DNA of 64,000 nt from Isoptericola halotolerans (lineage in GTDB: Bacteria; Actinomycetota; Actinomycetes; Actinomycetales; Cellulomonadaceae): the NCBI RefSeq assembly GCF_003003075.1, contig NZ_PVTX01000013.1, positions 35,511 to 99,510 of the forward strand, written 5' to 3'. Shown here one piece after another: positions 25,716 to 33,982 of this stretch (positions are counted from its first letter, which is position 1; every line of letters begins with the position of its first letter). The position numbers and the translations under genes were made by a program. The notes beneath the pieces were generated by a model that had not been told where the DNA came from, searched no databases, and worked only from the letters and a program-made list of their open reading frames with translations.

Positions 25716-27469
25716 GCGACACGACCCCGACGGGACCGACCGGGGGGCCGGCGGACGGGCGGGTGGTGCTCGGCGGCCGGTACGTCCTGGGCGACATCCT
25801 GGGGACGGGTGGCACCTACACCGTCTACGAGGCGTCTCGGACGGAGATCGCCCCGGAGGCCGGTGCCGACGGCGGCCCGGACGCCCGCACGGACGCCCAG
25901 CCGGCGCTCGTGGTCAAGGTCCTCCACCCGCACCTGGTCGACGACGAGGCCGCGCGCGCCGCCATGGCCCGGGAGATCGCGGCGTCCGACCTGGTGGACC
26001 ACCCGGGTGTGGTCAAGGTGCTCGACACCGGGGAGGACGAGGTCGCCGGCGCGAACGTGCCCTGGCTCCTGACCCGCCGCCTTCCCGGCGTGCCGCTCTC
26101 CGAGCTGACGGCCGGCGACGGCCTGCCGTGGCGAGAGGCCCTCGTCCTGGTGGACGGGCTGCTCGACGCCCTCGGGGCGGTGCACGCCGCCGGCCTGGTG
26201 CACCGCGACGTCGGCCCGCGCAACGTCGTGGTCGACCGGAACGTCGACGGCGAGCTGACGGTCGGCCTGCTCGACCTGGGACTCGCTGCTCCCGGTGGCG
26301 GCGACGGTGACGGCGATCGGGTCGTCGGCTCGGTGGTGGGCATGTCGCCCGAGCAGGCACGCGGCCGACCGCTCGACGCGCGCAGCGACCTGTACGCGGC
26401 CGGGGCGCTCACCTACTACGCGCTCACCGGGCACGCGCCGTTCGAGCGGCCCCGGCCCGAGGACGTGCTCCGGGCCCACGTCGGGGCACCCGTGCCGGCG
26501 CCCTCCGCACGGCGGGCCGCGGTCCCCGTCACGGTGGACCGGTTCGTGGCGCGGGCGATGGCCAAGGACCCTGCGCAGCGGTTCGACTCCGCCGAGGCGA
26601 TGCGCGCGGCGGCCGCGACGCTGCTGGGTGCCGGTACCACCTCGGCGACCGACGCGACCGGGTCCGCCGAGACGATGACGCTGGGCCAGATCGCCGCGGA
26701 CGACCCGCACCGCACGGCCGTCGTCGGCGCAGCGGGCGCAGCGGCAGCAGCGGCTGCCGCTGCCACGGGCGACGAGGGCGAGATCGAACGCACCCGCCAG
26801 CTCGGCGCGGTCGACGTGCCGCCCACGCCGCCCACGGGAGTGCCCGCAGCAGCCGTCGCAGCGGGCGTTGCGGCCGACGGTGCGGCCGACGAGGCCGCTC
26901 TCGCCGAAGAGGCCGAGAACGACGCCCCGAACCGCCGTCGCACGATCCTGGTCGTCGCCCTCTCGCTCGTCCTGGCGGCCGCCGTCGCGGGGGCAGCGTT
27001 CTGGGCCCTGCGCGACACCGACGCCCCGGGACCGGTCGCACCGGTCACGCACAGCCCGTCACCGACGTCGTCGCCGACGCCGTCCGAGTCGCCGACGACG
27101 ACGGCCCCGCTGCCGCCGGCCGACCCGCCGGACCGCTCGACCCCGTCGGCGGACCCGACCCCCACGCCGTCCGAGACACCCACGGACGACGCCACGCCCA
27201 CGCCGTCGCCCACGGAGGAACCCTCCGAGGAGCCCAGCGCCACCCCGACCAGCGACCCGGACCCGACGGCGGAGCCGACCTCGACGCCGGAGCCGGCACC
27301 CACCGACGAGCCCGAACCGGCACCCACCGACGAGCCCGAGCCGACGGCGGAACCGACCGCTCCCGGCGGCTCGACGGGCGGCGGCGCAGGCGGCGGCGCA
27401 GGCGGCGGCGCAGGGGGCGGGTCGACAGGCGGCGACGACACGAACGGTGGCGCCGAGCCGACTCCCTGA
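25712..27469 (+). CDS. membrane serine/threonine kinase-like protein with altered catalytic loop
   Basis: 585 residues: a PknB-like kinase domain (about 20-310), an Ala/acidic linker, one transmembrane segment (about 411-433), and a 150-residue outer tail rich in Pro/Thr/Ser/Glu ending in Gly repeats. Kinase landmarks are the Gly loop LGTGGTYTVYEA, Lys69 in VVKVLHPHL, Glu88, HRD 164-166, Asn171, DLG (188-190) in place of DFG, SPEQARG and DARSDLYAAG. The lysine that follows HRD in active Ser/Thr kinases (HRDLKxxN) is replaced by Gly168 (HRDVGPRN), so activity may be weak or lost. The tail is a typical cell-wall spacer with no recognisable sensor domain. Confidence 0.85.
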   Translation: MSDTTPTGPTGGPADGRVVLGGRYVLGDILGTGGTYTVYEASRTEIAPEAGADGGPDARTDAQPALVVKVLHPHLVDDEAARAAMAREIAASDLVDHPGVVKVLDTGEDEVAGANVPWLLTRRLPGVPLSELTAGDGLPWREALVLVDGLLDALGAVHAAGLVHRDVGPRNVVVDRNVDGELTVGLLDLGLAAPGGGDGDGDRVVGSVVGMSPEQARGRPLDARSDLYAAGALTYYALTGHAPFERPRPEDVLRAHVGAPVPAPSARRAAVPVTVDRFVARAMAKDPAQRFDSAEAMRAAAATLLGAGTTSATDATGSAETMTLGQIAADDPHRTAVVGAAGAAAAAAAAATGDEGEIERTRQLGAVDVPPTPPTGVPAAAVAAGVAADGAADEAALAEEAENDAPNRRRTILVVALSLVLAAAVAGAAFWALRDTDAPGPVAPVTHSPSPTSSPTPSESPTTTAPLPPADPPDRSTPSADPTPTPSETPTDDATPTPSPTEEPSEEPSATPTSDPDPTAEPTSTPEPAPTDEPEPAPTDEPEPTAEPTAPGGSTGGGAGGGAGGGAGGGSTGGDDTNGGAEPTP

Positions 27470-27504
27470 CGGGTGGCGCCACCCGTCCAGAGAGCTCCCC
27501 CGGA

Positions 27505-27531
27505 CCGCCAGGGACCTTCGTCACCTGGCGG
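27505..27531. terminator. hairpin after the kinase gene, overlapping a DevR-like box
   Basis: CCGCCAGG (27505-27512) pairs with CCTGGCGG (27524-27531), and inside it GAC pairs with GTC around a CTTC loop. It begins 35 bp after the kinase stop and can act as its terminator. The same bases spell GGGACCTTCGTCAC (27511-27524), a DevR-box-like sequence 22 bp before a second box, so the element may be regulatory instead, or both. Confidence 0.5.
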
Positions 27532-27532
27532 G

Positions 27533-27546
27533 GGGCCGTTGGCATC
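27533..27546. promoter_or_regulatory. DevR/DosR-like box before universal stress gene 1
   Basis: GGGCCGTTGGCATC, a GGGMC-N4-GTCCC type palindrome with a weaker right half, ends 52 bp before the universal stress protein ATG. A partner sequence GGGACCTTCGTCAC starts exactly 22 bp upstream (27511). The motif recurs in front of most genes of the island. Confidence 0.5.
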
Positions 27547-27598
27547 TGTGGTGGACCACCGCACCGTGGTGTGCTGGCCGCAGAAGGAGTTGAGGACG

Positions 27599-28474
27599 AT
27601 GGGCGAGACCTGGCCAGGCGGGATCGTCGTCGGCGTCGACGGATCGCCGGAGAGCTATCACGCGTTCGACTGGGCGTTGGCCGCGGCCGAGCGCCACCAC
27701 GCCGCGCTGCAGGTCATGTACGCCGAACCCGTGCCGCTCGGGCCGGTCACGCCCGTCCCCGCCTACCGGCCGGAGGAAATCTGGCACGAGTCGCAGCGGG
27801 TCTTGCGCCGCGCCGTGGACCGCGTCGACGCCCGCACCCGTGGCTCGGTACCGGTCACCGCGGTCCCGGCGGAAGGAGGCCCGACGTCGGCGCTCGTCGC
27901 CTCCTCCCGCGACGCCGATCTGGTGGTGGTCGGGCGTCGAGGTGCCGCCGCCACCCGTCACCTCCTGGGCTCGGTGTCGTCCGTGGTGGCCTCCCGGGCG
28001 CACGGCCCCGTCGCCGTCGTCCCCACGCGGGCACGGGCGGGCCCCCCGAACCGGGTCGTCGTCGGGGTCGGGTTCGACGACGATCCCACGGCGATGCTCG
28101 ACCTCGCCTTCGCCGAGGCGCAGAGCTGCCGCTGCCCGGTCGTGCTGCTGCACGCCGTCCCGCCCTCGTCGCGAGTGGCGCGCGAGGCCGGGTCCGCGCG
28201 GGACGAGGACGTCCAGGCCGCCCTGCGCGGCCTCGCCTACCGCTGGGGCACGCAGTACCCCGACGTCGACTGCCGGCTCGCGACGCGGTCCGGTGGACCG
28301 GTCGCCGCGCTGCTGGAGGAGGTGACGCCGTCGGACCTCCTCGTCCTGGGCGGTCACCGTCACCTGCGGGTGGTCGGCCGGCTGCTGGGGTCGGTGCCCG
28401 ACGTGCTGCTGGGCGACGCCCCGTGCGTGGTCGCCGTCACCCACACGACCCGCCCGCACGTGACGGACGAGTGA
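27599..28474 (+). CDS. tandem universal stress protein (1)
   Basis: 291 residues, two UspA domains. Domain 1 starts IVVGVDGSPESYHAFDWAL and ends with the ATP-loop pattern VVGRRGAAATRHLLGSVSSVVASRAHGPVAVVP. Domain 2 (from RVVVGVGFDDDPTAMLDLAF) ends LVLGGHRHLRVVGRLLGSVPDVLLGDAPCVVAV. The GxxG-x9-G(S/T) nucleotide motif is better kept in domain 1 than in domain 2. ATG 27599 follows AGAAGGAG. Two-domain Usp proteins of this kind (Rv2005c, Rv2623 type) are members of the mycobacterial DosR regulon. It is convergent with the flavodoxin gene, 9 bp apart. Confidence 0.93.
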   Translation: MGETWPGGIVVGVDGSPESYHAFDWALAAAERHHAALQVMYAEPVPLGPVTPVPAYRPEEIWHESQRVLRRAVDRVDARTRGSVPVTAVPAEGGPTSALVASSRDADLVVVGRRGAAATRHLLGSVSSVVASRAHGPVAVVPTRARAGPPNRVVVGVGFDDDPTAMLDLAFAEAQSCRCPVVLLHAVPPSSRVAREAGSARDEDVQAALRGLAYRWGTQYPDVDCRLATRSGGPVAALLEEVTPSDLLVLGGHRHLRVVGRLLGSVPDVLLGDAPCVVAVTHTTRPHVTDE

Positions 28475-28483
28475 CGGCGGCGG

Positions 28484-29008
28484 TCAGGCCTTCAGCAGCA
28501 TCTCCTGCGCCCGGCGTGCCAGGCGCTCGCCCCACTCGCGCGCACGTTCTCGTTCGTGCGGGACCAGCGGACCCGTGACCCCGGCGACGTAGAAGGACGT
28601 TCCGCGGTCCACGACGCGGTGCCCGTCGTGCCGCAGCGCCCGCGCGGCGGCGTGCGCGGCGGACCCCGGCAGGTGGCGCACACCCTCGACACGGGTGTCG
28701 AAGGTCGCGAACAGGTGGACGCCACGGTCCGACGGGAGCGCGTCGATCCACTCCCGGATCCCCGACGTCTCCGACGGCTCGTCACCGCGCCGCACCTGCC
28801 CCTCCTGCCGGGTCTGCGGACGGCTCATGCCGAAGGCGTGCGTCGGGCCGCCGATGACGACCAGGTCCGCCTCACCCGCCTCGCCGGCCCCGAGGTCGCT
28901 GACGGAGGAGACCCGCACCGGCATGGACGTGGCAATCCCGTCGCCCACGGAACGTGCCACGAGGGCAGTGTTGCCGAAGCCGGACTCGTAGACCACGAGT
29001 GCAGACAT
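28484..29008 (-). CDS. flavodoxin family protein
   Basis: A 174-residue FMN-binding electron carrier-like protein. The N-terminal phosphate loop region is VVYESGFGNTALVARSVGDG. The second loop is VVIGGPTHAFGMSRPQTRQEG. The third region has FATFDTR. A flavodoxin-like role in low-potential electron transfer or quinone reduction is likely. ATG 29008 is chosen because the upstream continuation has no domain content. The 265-bp gap to the divergent LuxR gene holds two DevR-like boxes, 141-177 bp from this start. Confidence 0.9.
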   Translation of the reverse strand: MSALVVYESGFGNTALVARSVGDGIATSMPVRVSSVSDLGAGEAGEADLVVIGGPTHAFGMSRPQTRQEGQVRRGDEPSETSGIREWIDALPSDRGVHLFATFDTRVEGVRHLPGSAAHAAARALRHDGHRVVDRGTSFYVAGVTGPLVPHERERAREWGERLARRAQEMLLKA

Positions 29009-29148
29009 GATGATCGACTCCTTGCTCGACGAGTCGCTCGGCCGGTGCCGACGGCCGGGCTCCTGACCTGGCTGACGGGGCCACCTGATGGCCGGCCAGA
29101 CGTCAGCGGCACGCTTCCACCATCGGCCGCGGGGGCGCCGACCAGGTA

Positions 29149-29184
29149 GGGCCGATGGTCCCGAGCGCTCGGCCCCAAGGTCCC
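29149..29184. promoter_or_regulatory. pair of DevR/DosR-like boxes, flavodoxin/LuxR gap
   Basis: GGGCCGATGGTCCC (29149-29162) and GGCCCCAAGGTCCC (29171-29184) are both close to GGGAC-N4-GTCCC, the core of the mycobacterial DosR box. They start 22 bp apart, two helical turns, as tandem sites do. They lie between the divergent flavodoxin gene and the LuxR gene that starts at 29274 and could serve either. Neither is part of a hairpin. Confidence 0.62.
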
Positions 29185-29273
29185 GATCCAGGAGCGGGCG
29201 CTCGCAGTTCGCCGCGGGTGATGAACGGCCCGTCGCCTGTCGTCGGCGGGACATCGTTCCTACACTCGAGAGC

Positions 29274-31520
29274 GTGAGCCACGAGCCGAGCACGGCACGG
29301 GGCCCTGCGGAGCTCGACCGCTCGCTCCACGAGGGCAAGTTCACCGTCCCCCGGCTGCGCCCAGGAACGGTGAGCCGAGCTGCCCTCATCAGCGAGGCGC
29401 GGGTGAGCGGTCGTCGGGTCGTCGGCGTGACGGCGCCGGCCGGGTACGGCAAGTCCACGCTGCTCGCCGAGTGGGCGACGCACGACCCGCGGCCCATCGT
29501 CTGGGTGTCCCTGGACCGGCTCGACGACGACCCGCTGAGCCTGCTGCGCGCGCTCGCCTCCGCCCTGTCGCTGTCCCGACCGGGTCACGACGGCCTGGTG
29601 GCGGACATGGCAGGACCGGACGTGTCCCTCCTGGGCAGGGCCGCCCCGCGGCTGGCATCGGTCCTGCGCGCCGGCCGCGAGCCGATCCTGTTCGTGATCG
29701 ACGACCTGCACGAGGTCCGGTCGCCCGCGTGCCACGACGTCCTCGGCGTCGTGGCGGCGGGGATACCCTCCGGGTCGCAGCTCGTCACGGCCAGCCGGGC
29801 CGAGCAGCCGCACGTCTCCCGGCTGCGTGCCGCGGACGACGCGGTCGAGATCGTGGCCACGGACCTGGTGCTCGACGTCGCCCAGACCATGCAGGTCTGG
29901 GAGGCTTCCCGCGCACCGGTCTCTCGCGAGGTCGCCGCCACGGTGACGGAGCGCACCGAGGGATGGCCCGCCGGCGTGTACCTCACCTCGCTCGTCGCAC
30001 GGCACCGCGACCCGCAGGACCTGGCCGTCACGGGGGCCGACCCCTACATCGCGGACTACCTGCAGAGGGAGGTGTTCCGGCGGCTCCCCCCGGCGGAGCG
30101 CCGCTTCCTGCGCCGCACCGCCGTGCTCGACGTGCTGTCGGCGCCGCTGTGCGACGCCGTGCTCGAGGAGCACTCGTCGCAGCGGCGGCTGCGTCGGCTC
30201 GAGGCGGCGAACGCGTTCGTCGTCCCGCTCGACAGCCGGCGCGAGCTGTTCCGCTACCACGCGCTCTTCCGGGAGTACCTGCTCACGGAGCTCATGGACA
30301 CCGAGCCGGAGATAGCCGACACGCTCCGGCTGCGCGCGGCCGACTGGCTGGAGGCGCACGGGTCGCCGGAGCAGGCCGTGGAACACCTCCTCGCCACGCC
30401 TCATCGGGACCGATCCGTGCGCCTCGTCGCACGGATCGCCATGACGAGCTTCCAGGCAGGGCGCATCGCCACCGTCGGACGGTGGCTGCGCGCCCTCGGC
30501 GACGACGAGGTCGCCGGCTACCCGCCGCTCGCACTGCTCGCCGGGTACACGGCCGGCTTCGAGGGGCACTCCCTGGAAGCAGAACGGTGGGCGGCCGTGG
30601 CCGACGCCGCGTCGTACGACGGTCCGCTCGCTGACGGGCCGACCTCGTTCACCTCCGCCCGGGCCCTGTACCGCGCGCTGCGATGCCCCGACGGGCCGCA
30701 GCAGATGGCCGACGACGCTCGTCTCGCCCTCGCCGCGGAACCCGCGTGGAGCACGTGGCGCACCACGGCGCTCACCCTGGCGGCAGACGCCCTGCTGCTC
30801 GTGGGCGACGTCGAGGGTGCGACGCAGCACCTGGAAGAGTCCGTCGGCACGGCGAACGAGGGGAACGCGGACGCCTTCGTGTACGGCGCGGCGCTGCTCG
30901 CACAGCTCGACATGGACCACGACCGCTGGGACGACGCCGCCCAGCACGTCAAGCTCGCCCTGGAGACGGTGCGCGAGCACCGCATGGGCGACTACCCGAC
31001 GAGCGCGCTCGGCTACGCGGCCGGGGCACGCCTCGCGCTCCGTCTCGGGGACGTGGACGTGGCTCGTCGGCGACTGGTCCAGGGCATGCGTGCCCGGGCC
31101 AGCTGTACCTACGCCTTTCCCTCGATCGCGGTACGGGTTCGACTGCGGCTCGCGCGCGCGAGCTGGTCGACAGGCGACAGGATCGCCGTCCGGCACCTGT
31201 TGCGAGAGACGGACGACGTCATCCTGCGGCGCCCCGCACTGGGAGTGCTGGTCGAGGAGGCGCGCGAGCTGCGGGCCTCGGTGGGAGTGGAGACCAGCCT
31301 TCTGGTGACGGGCAGCACGGGCGCTCCTCTGACGCCTGCCGAGCTGCGTCTCCTGCCGTACCTGCAGACACATCTGACGATCAAGGAGATCGCAGGGCGT
31401 CTCTACGTCACCCGCAACACGGCCAGCTCCCAGATCGGGTCGATCTATCGCAAGCTCGGGGTGTCGTCGCGCGGCGGGGCGGTGGACCGGGCCGTGACGA
31501 TGGGCCTGCTGGGCTCGTGA
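29274..31520 (+). CDS. large MalT-like LuxR family regulator (1)
   Basis: A 748-residue STAND-type ATPase regulator. The N-terminal NTPase has Walker A TAPAGYGKSTLLAEWA and Walker B-like PILFVIDDLHEV. A long helical, TPR-like sensing region follows. The C-terminal LuxR HTH is LTPAELRLLPYL to LTIKEIAGRLYVTRNTASSQIGSIYRKLG. Such proteins oligomerise on ATP and an effector and activate transcription. GTG 29274 follows TACACT (29261-29266) by 7 nt, so the message may be leaderless. It ends 4 bp before the convergent carboxymuconolactone gene. Effector unknown. Low-confidence link to flavodoxin by position. Confidence 0.9.
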   Translation: MSHEPSTARGPAELDRSLHEGKFTVPRLRPGTVSRAALISEARVSGRRVVGVTAPAGYGKSTLLAEWATHDPRPIVWVSLDRLDDDPLSLLRALASALSLSRPGHDGLVADMAGPDVSLLGRAAPRLASVLRAGREPILFVIDDLHEVRSPACHDVLGVVAAGIPSGSQLVTASRAEQPHVSRLRAADDAVEIVATDLVLDVAQTMQVWEASRAPVSREVAATVTERTEGWPAGVYLTSLVARHRDPQDLAVTGADPYIADYLQREVFRRLPPAERRFLRRTAVLDVLSAPLCDAVLEEHSSQRRLRRLEAANAFVVPLDSRRELFRYHALFREYLLTELMDTEPEIADTLRLRAADWLEAHGSPEQAVEHLLATPHRDRSVRLVARIAMTSFQAGRIATVGRWLRALGDDEVAGYPPLALLAGYTAGFEGHSLEAERWAAVADAASYDGPLADGPTSFTSARALYRALRCPDGPQQMADDARLALAAEPAWSTWRTTALTLAADALLLVGDVEGATQHLEESVGTANEGNADAFVYGAALLAQLDMDHDRWDDAAQHVKLALETVREHRMGDYPTSALGYAAGARLALRLGDVDVARRRLVQGMRARASCTYAFPSIAVRVRLRLARASWSTGDRIAVRHLLRETDDVILRRPALGVLVEEARELRASVGVETSLLVTGSTGAPLTPAELRLLPYLQTHLTIKEIAGRLYVTRNTASSQIGSIYRKLGVSSRGGAVDRAVTMGLLGS

Positions 31521-31524
31521 AGCC

Positions 31525-31863
31525 TCAGCGTGGTGCCCCGGACTCGTTCGATCCGTCGACGCCGAACAGGTCGTGCCCGAGCGCCAGCGCCAGCTTCGGC
31601 GCGGCGGCGACGATGCTCGGCAGACCCACGACCGCCACGACCGCGGTCAGCACGTCGACGATCTCGGCCGGCGTCGCGCCCGCGCTGACGGCCTCGTCGA
31701 CGAGGCTGCCGTACGTGGGCACGGCCCCGCCGACGGCGACCAGCGCCGCGAGCCGCGCGATGGACGCCGTCCTCGGCCCGAGAGCCTCCGGATCCCGCTC
31801 CAGATCGAGCTCGAGGCTCGGTCCGTCCACGGCGAACCGCCGCAGTCGATCCATGTAGTCCAC
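31525..31863 (-). CDS. carboxymuconolactone decarboxylase family protein
   Basis: A 112-residue AhpD/CMD-like helical protein: RTASIARLAALVAVGGAVPT, DEAVSAGATPAEIVDVLTAV, PSIVAAAPKLALALG. The CxxC pair of AhpD-type peroxidases is absent, so a peroxidase role is unlikely; members without it are of unknown function. GTG 31863 follows GGAAGGAG at 4 nt spacing and is preferred to the ATG nine bases inside. A weak DevR-like sequence (GCCCCGATGGTCCG on the minus strand, 31906-31919) lies about 45 bp upstream. Confidence 0.85.
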   Translation of the reverse strand: MDYMDRLRRFAVDGPSLELDLERDPEALGPRTASIARLAALVAVGGAVPTYGSLVDEAVSAGATPAEIVDVLTAVVAVVGLPSIVAAAPKLALALGHDLFGVDGSNESGAPR

Positions 31864-32062
31864 GGCACTCCTTCCTCGAACGGTCGACCTGGACCTCCAT
31901 TCAGGCGGACCATCGGGGCGCGCCGCATCCCCCTGATCGCGTGAACCCCGGCTGTCGCCGGCGTTTCACACGATCTGCATGACGACGCACCGCGGCTCGC
32001 GAGGCAACCTGCGGTCAGGGCCGCGACGGTCACGGCCCCTTGCGGCGAAGGAGGGCGATCCC

Positions 32063-32443
32063 GTGGACAGCTTCTGGGACTGGTTCTGGCTCATGCTCTG
32101 GTGGTTCGCGTTCGTCATGTACCTCATCGTGCTGTTCCACGTCATCGCTGACCTGTTCCGCGACCGCGACCTGAGCGGCTGGTGGAAGGCGCTGTGGCTG
32201 GTAGCCCTGATCGTCGTGCCCTTCCTGTCCGCGCTGGTCTATCTCATCGCCCGCGGCCGTGGCATGGCCGAGCGCCAGTCGGCCAGGATGAGCGCCGCCC
32301 GAGCCGAGACGGACGCGTACATCCGCGCCACCGCCGGGGGCTCCACGGCCGCCTCGCAGATCACCGAGGCCAAGGGCCTCTACGACGCCGGGGTCATCAG
32401 CGACGAGGAGTTCGCCGCCCTCAAGCGGAAGGCGCTGGACTGA
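32063..32443 (+). CDS. membrane protein with PLDc_N-like and SHOCT domains
   Basis: 126 residues. Two transmembrane helices (WFWLMLWWFAFVMYLIVLFHV and WKALWLVALIVVPFLSALVYLI) have the PLDc_N layout, with FRDRDLSGWWKALW between them. A charged linker leads to a C-terminal SHOCT motif (ITEAKGLYDAGVISDEEFAALKRKAL). GTG 32063 follows GAAGGAGGG. A family of stress-linked small membrane proteins; function unknown. An imperfect inverted repeat (31937-31976) lies about 90 bp upstream. Its 3' end overlaps the convergent gene by 23 bp. Confidence 0.88.
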   Translation: MDSFWDWFWLMLWWFAFVMYLIVLFHVIADLFRDRDLSGWWKALWLVALIVVPFLSALVYLIARGRGMAERQSARMSAARAETDAYIRATAGGSTAASQITEAKGLYDAGVISDEEFAALKRKALD

Positions 32444-33788
32444 CGGGGGCCCGCGCCACGAGTTCCACGAGCGTGACGAGGATGCCGGCGGCGACGGCGG
32501 TGCCGATGACCAGGCCCGCCGTCGGGTCCGCCGCCAGCAGCAGGACCAGCGCGGCGAGCCCGATCACGACGCCGCGCGCGAAACCGCGGTGCTCGCCCAC
32601 CCACTGGCCCACCGGCCCCGTCGACCAGCCCCGCGACTCCCCCCAGGTTCGGACCCGGCCGAGGCTCCGCGCGGCACCGGCCCGGAGGCTGCGTGCCGAG
32701 GCGCTCCCTCCACCCAGGTACGCCGCCAGCGCGACGACCAGCCCGAGCACGCCGACGGTGCGCACCGTGGCTCGCAGGAACGTCGCGACCTGGTCGAAGA
32801 CGAGCTCCGCGGCGTCGAGACGCAGGACCTCACCGCTGAGGGCCTGGAGATACAGTCCGCGCGCGATCGCGAGGGCGATGCCGAGCGCCACCATGGCCGC
32901 CGTCAGCGCGAGTCCGGCGACCAGGAGGGTACGCATCCGGTGCGTGGACACCAGGACACCGGCCGCCAACAGCCCCAGCGCGACCCACGGCAGCCAGGTG
33001 CCCACCGTGACGAGCTGCGCATATCGGTTCTGGACCTCGACGAGCTGCGTCGTCTGCATGATCGTGAAGCTCACGTCCACGGTGGGGATGTTCGCCGCGA
33101 CACCGAGCCCGCGCTCGACGAGTCGCTCCTTCAGCAGCTCGATCATGCCCGCGAGCTGGATCGTGAGCTGGCCGTCCTGGCCCACCTGGAGCAGCTCGCC
33201 GCCTTCACCCTCCATCACGGCGACCAGCTCGGCGTGGGCCACTCGGTTCGCCTGCTCCCATGCCGAGACGAACGCCTCACTGGTCACCACACGGTCGGCA
33301 GCGCTGCGCACGAAGGACTCGACACCACTCGTCAACGGCGCCTCGAGAGCACCGAGAGCAGTCACGGCCCGGGGCGCCACCTCGGCCTCCTCCAGGCCCG
33401 CCACGACCTCGTCGAGCAGCTCGCCGACCTCGATCCGCGACATCACGGCCGCCGTCAGCCGGCCGGCCACGGCCGACTGCACGACCGGGTCGCTCGCGAG
33501 CGGCGCCACCGTGGCGACGTACCGGTCCGTGTCCGTCAGCTCGGCCTTCGCCCAGGCCGCGACCACGCCCACGGGTGCCAGCAGCGTGCCCAGCAGGACG
33601 AGGACGACGGCTGCCGAGCTGCGCCACCGGTGGGTCGTCCGCGGCCCGTCCGTCCGCGGACCGACGCCGGCGGGCTCCGGCACCTGCTGGAGACGTCGAC
33701 GAAGCTCGGCGTTCTCGCGTTCCAGCTCCACGAGGCGCGCCTCGACGTCGGTGGGAACGATGGGTGGCCCGCTGGTCGTCGGTCCCAT
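32421..33788 (-). CDS. hypothetical membrane protein with large outer domain
   Basis: 455 residues, not assigned to a named family. An N-terminal coiled coil (EARLVELERENAELRRRLQQ) precedes TM1 (SSAAVVLVLLGTLLAPVGVV). About 210 extracytoplasmic residues follow, with the starting motif LTDTDRYVATVAPLASDPVVQ. Then come TM segments LPWVALGLLAAGVLVST, LLVAGLALTAAMVALGIALA, TVGVLGLVVALAAYL and a C-terminal pair of hydrophobic segments. Proteins with this TDRYVxTVxPLAxDPxVQ motif are common in actinobacteria and uncharacterised. ATG 33788 follows GAAGGAG at good spacing. Confidence 0.82.
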   Translation of the reverse strand: MGPTTSGPPIVPTDVEARLVELERENAELRRRLQQVPEPAGVGPRTDGPRTTHRWRSSAAVVLVLLGTLLAPVGVVAAWAKAELTDTDRYVATVAPLASDPVVQSAVAGRLTAAVMSRIEVGELLDEVVAGLEEAEVAPRAVTALGALEAPLTSGVESFVRSAADRVVTSEAFVSAWEQANRVAHAELVAVMEGEGGELLQVGQDGQLTIQLAGMIELLKERLVERGLGVAANIPTVDVSFTIMQTTQLVEVQNRYAQLVTVGTWLPWVALGLLAAGVLVSTHRMRTLLVAGLALTAAMVALGIALAIARGLYLQALSGEVLRLDAAELVFDQVATFLRATVRTVGVLGLVVALAAYLGGGSASARSLRAGAARSLGRVRTWGESRGWSTGPVGQWVGEHRGFARGVVIGLAALVLLLAADPTAGLVIGTAVAAGILVTLVELVARAPVSPAPSA

Positions 33789-33982
33789 GACCGCTCCTTC
33801 GTGGCTCGGCACGCCCGACGGTGCTCGCCGGACGTCGGGGACCTCCGGCTCGGGCCACCCCGACGCTACCGACGCGGTCGACCCGTCACATCACCCAGAA
33901 CAGGTGAACGCACGGCGCAGGTCCAGCCGCTCGTCCCGGCGGCGGCGGGCTAGTCTTTCAGAACAGCGTGGGCGGAGTCCCG

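Noticed and set aside
31906..31919. Possible DevR box before the carboxymuconolactone gene (GCCCCGATGGTCCG, minus strand)
   Set aside because: Left half has two mismatches and there is no partner 22 bp away; too weak to list as a site.
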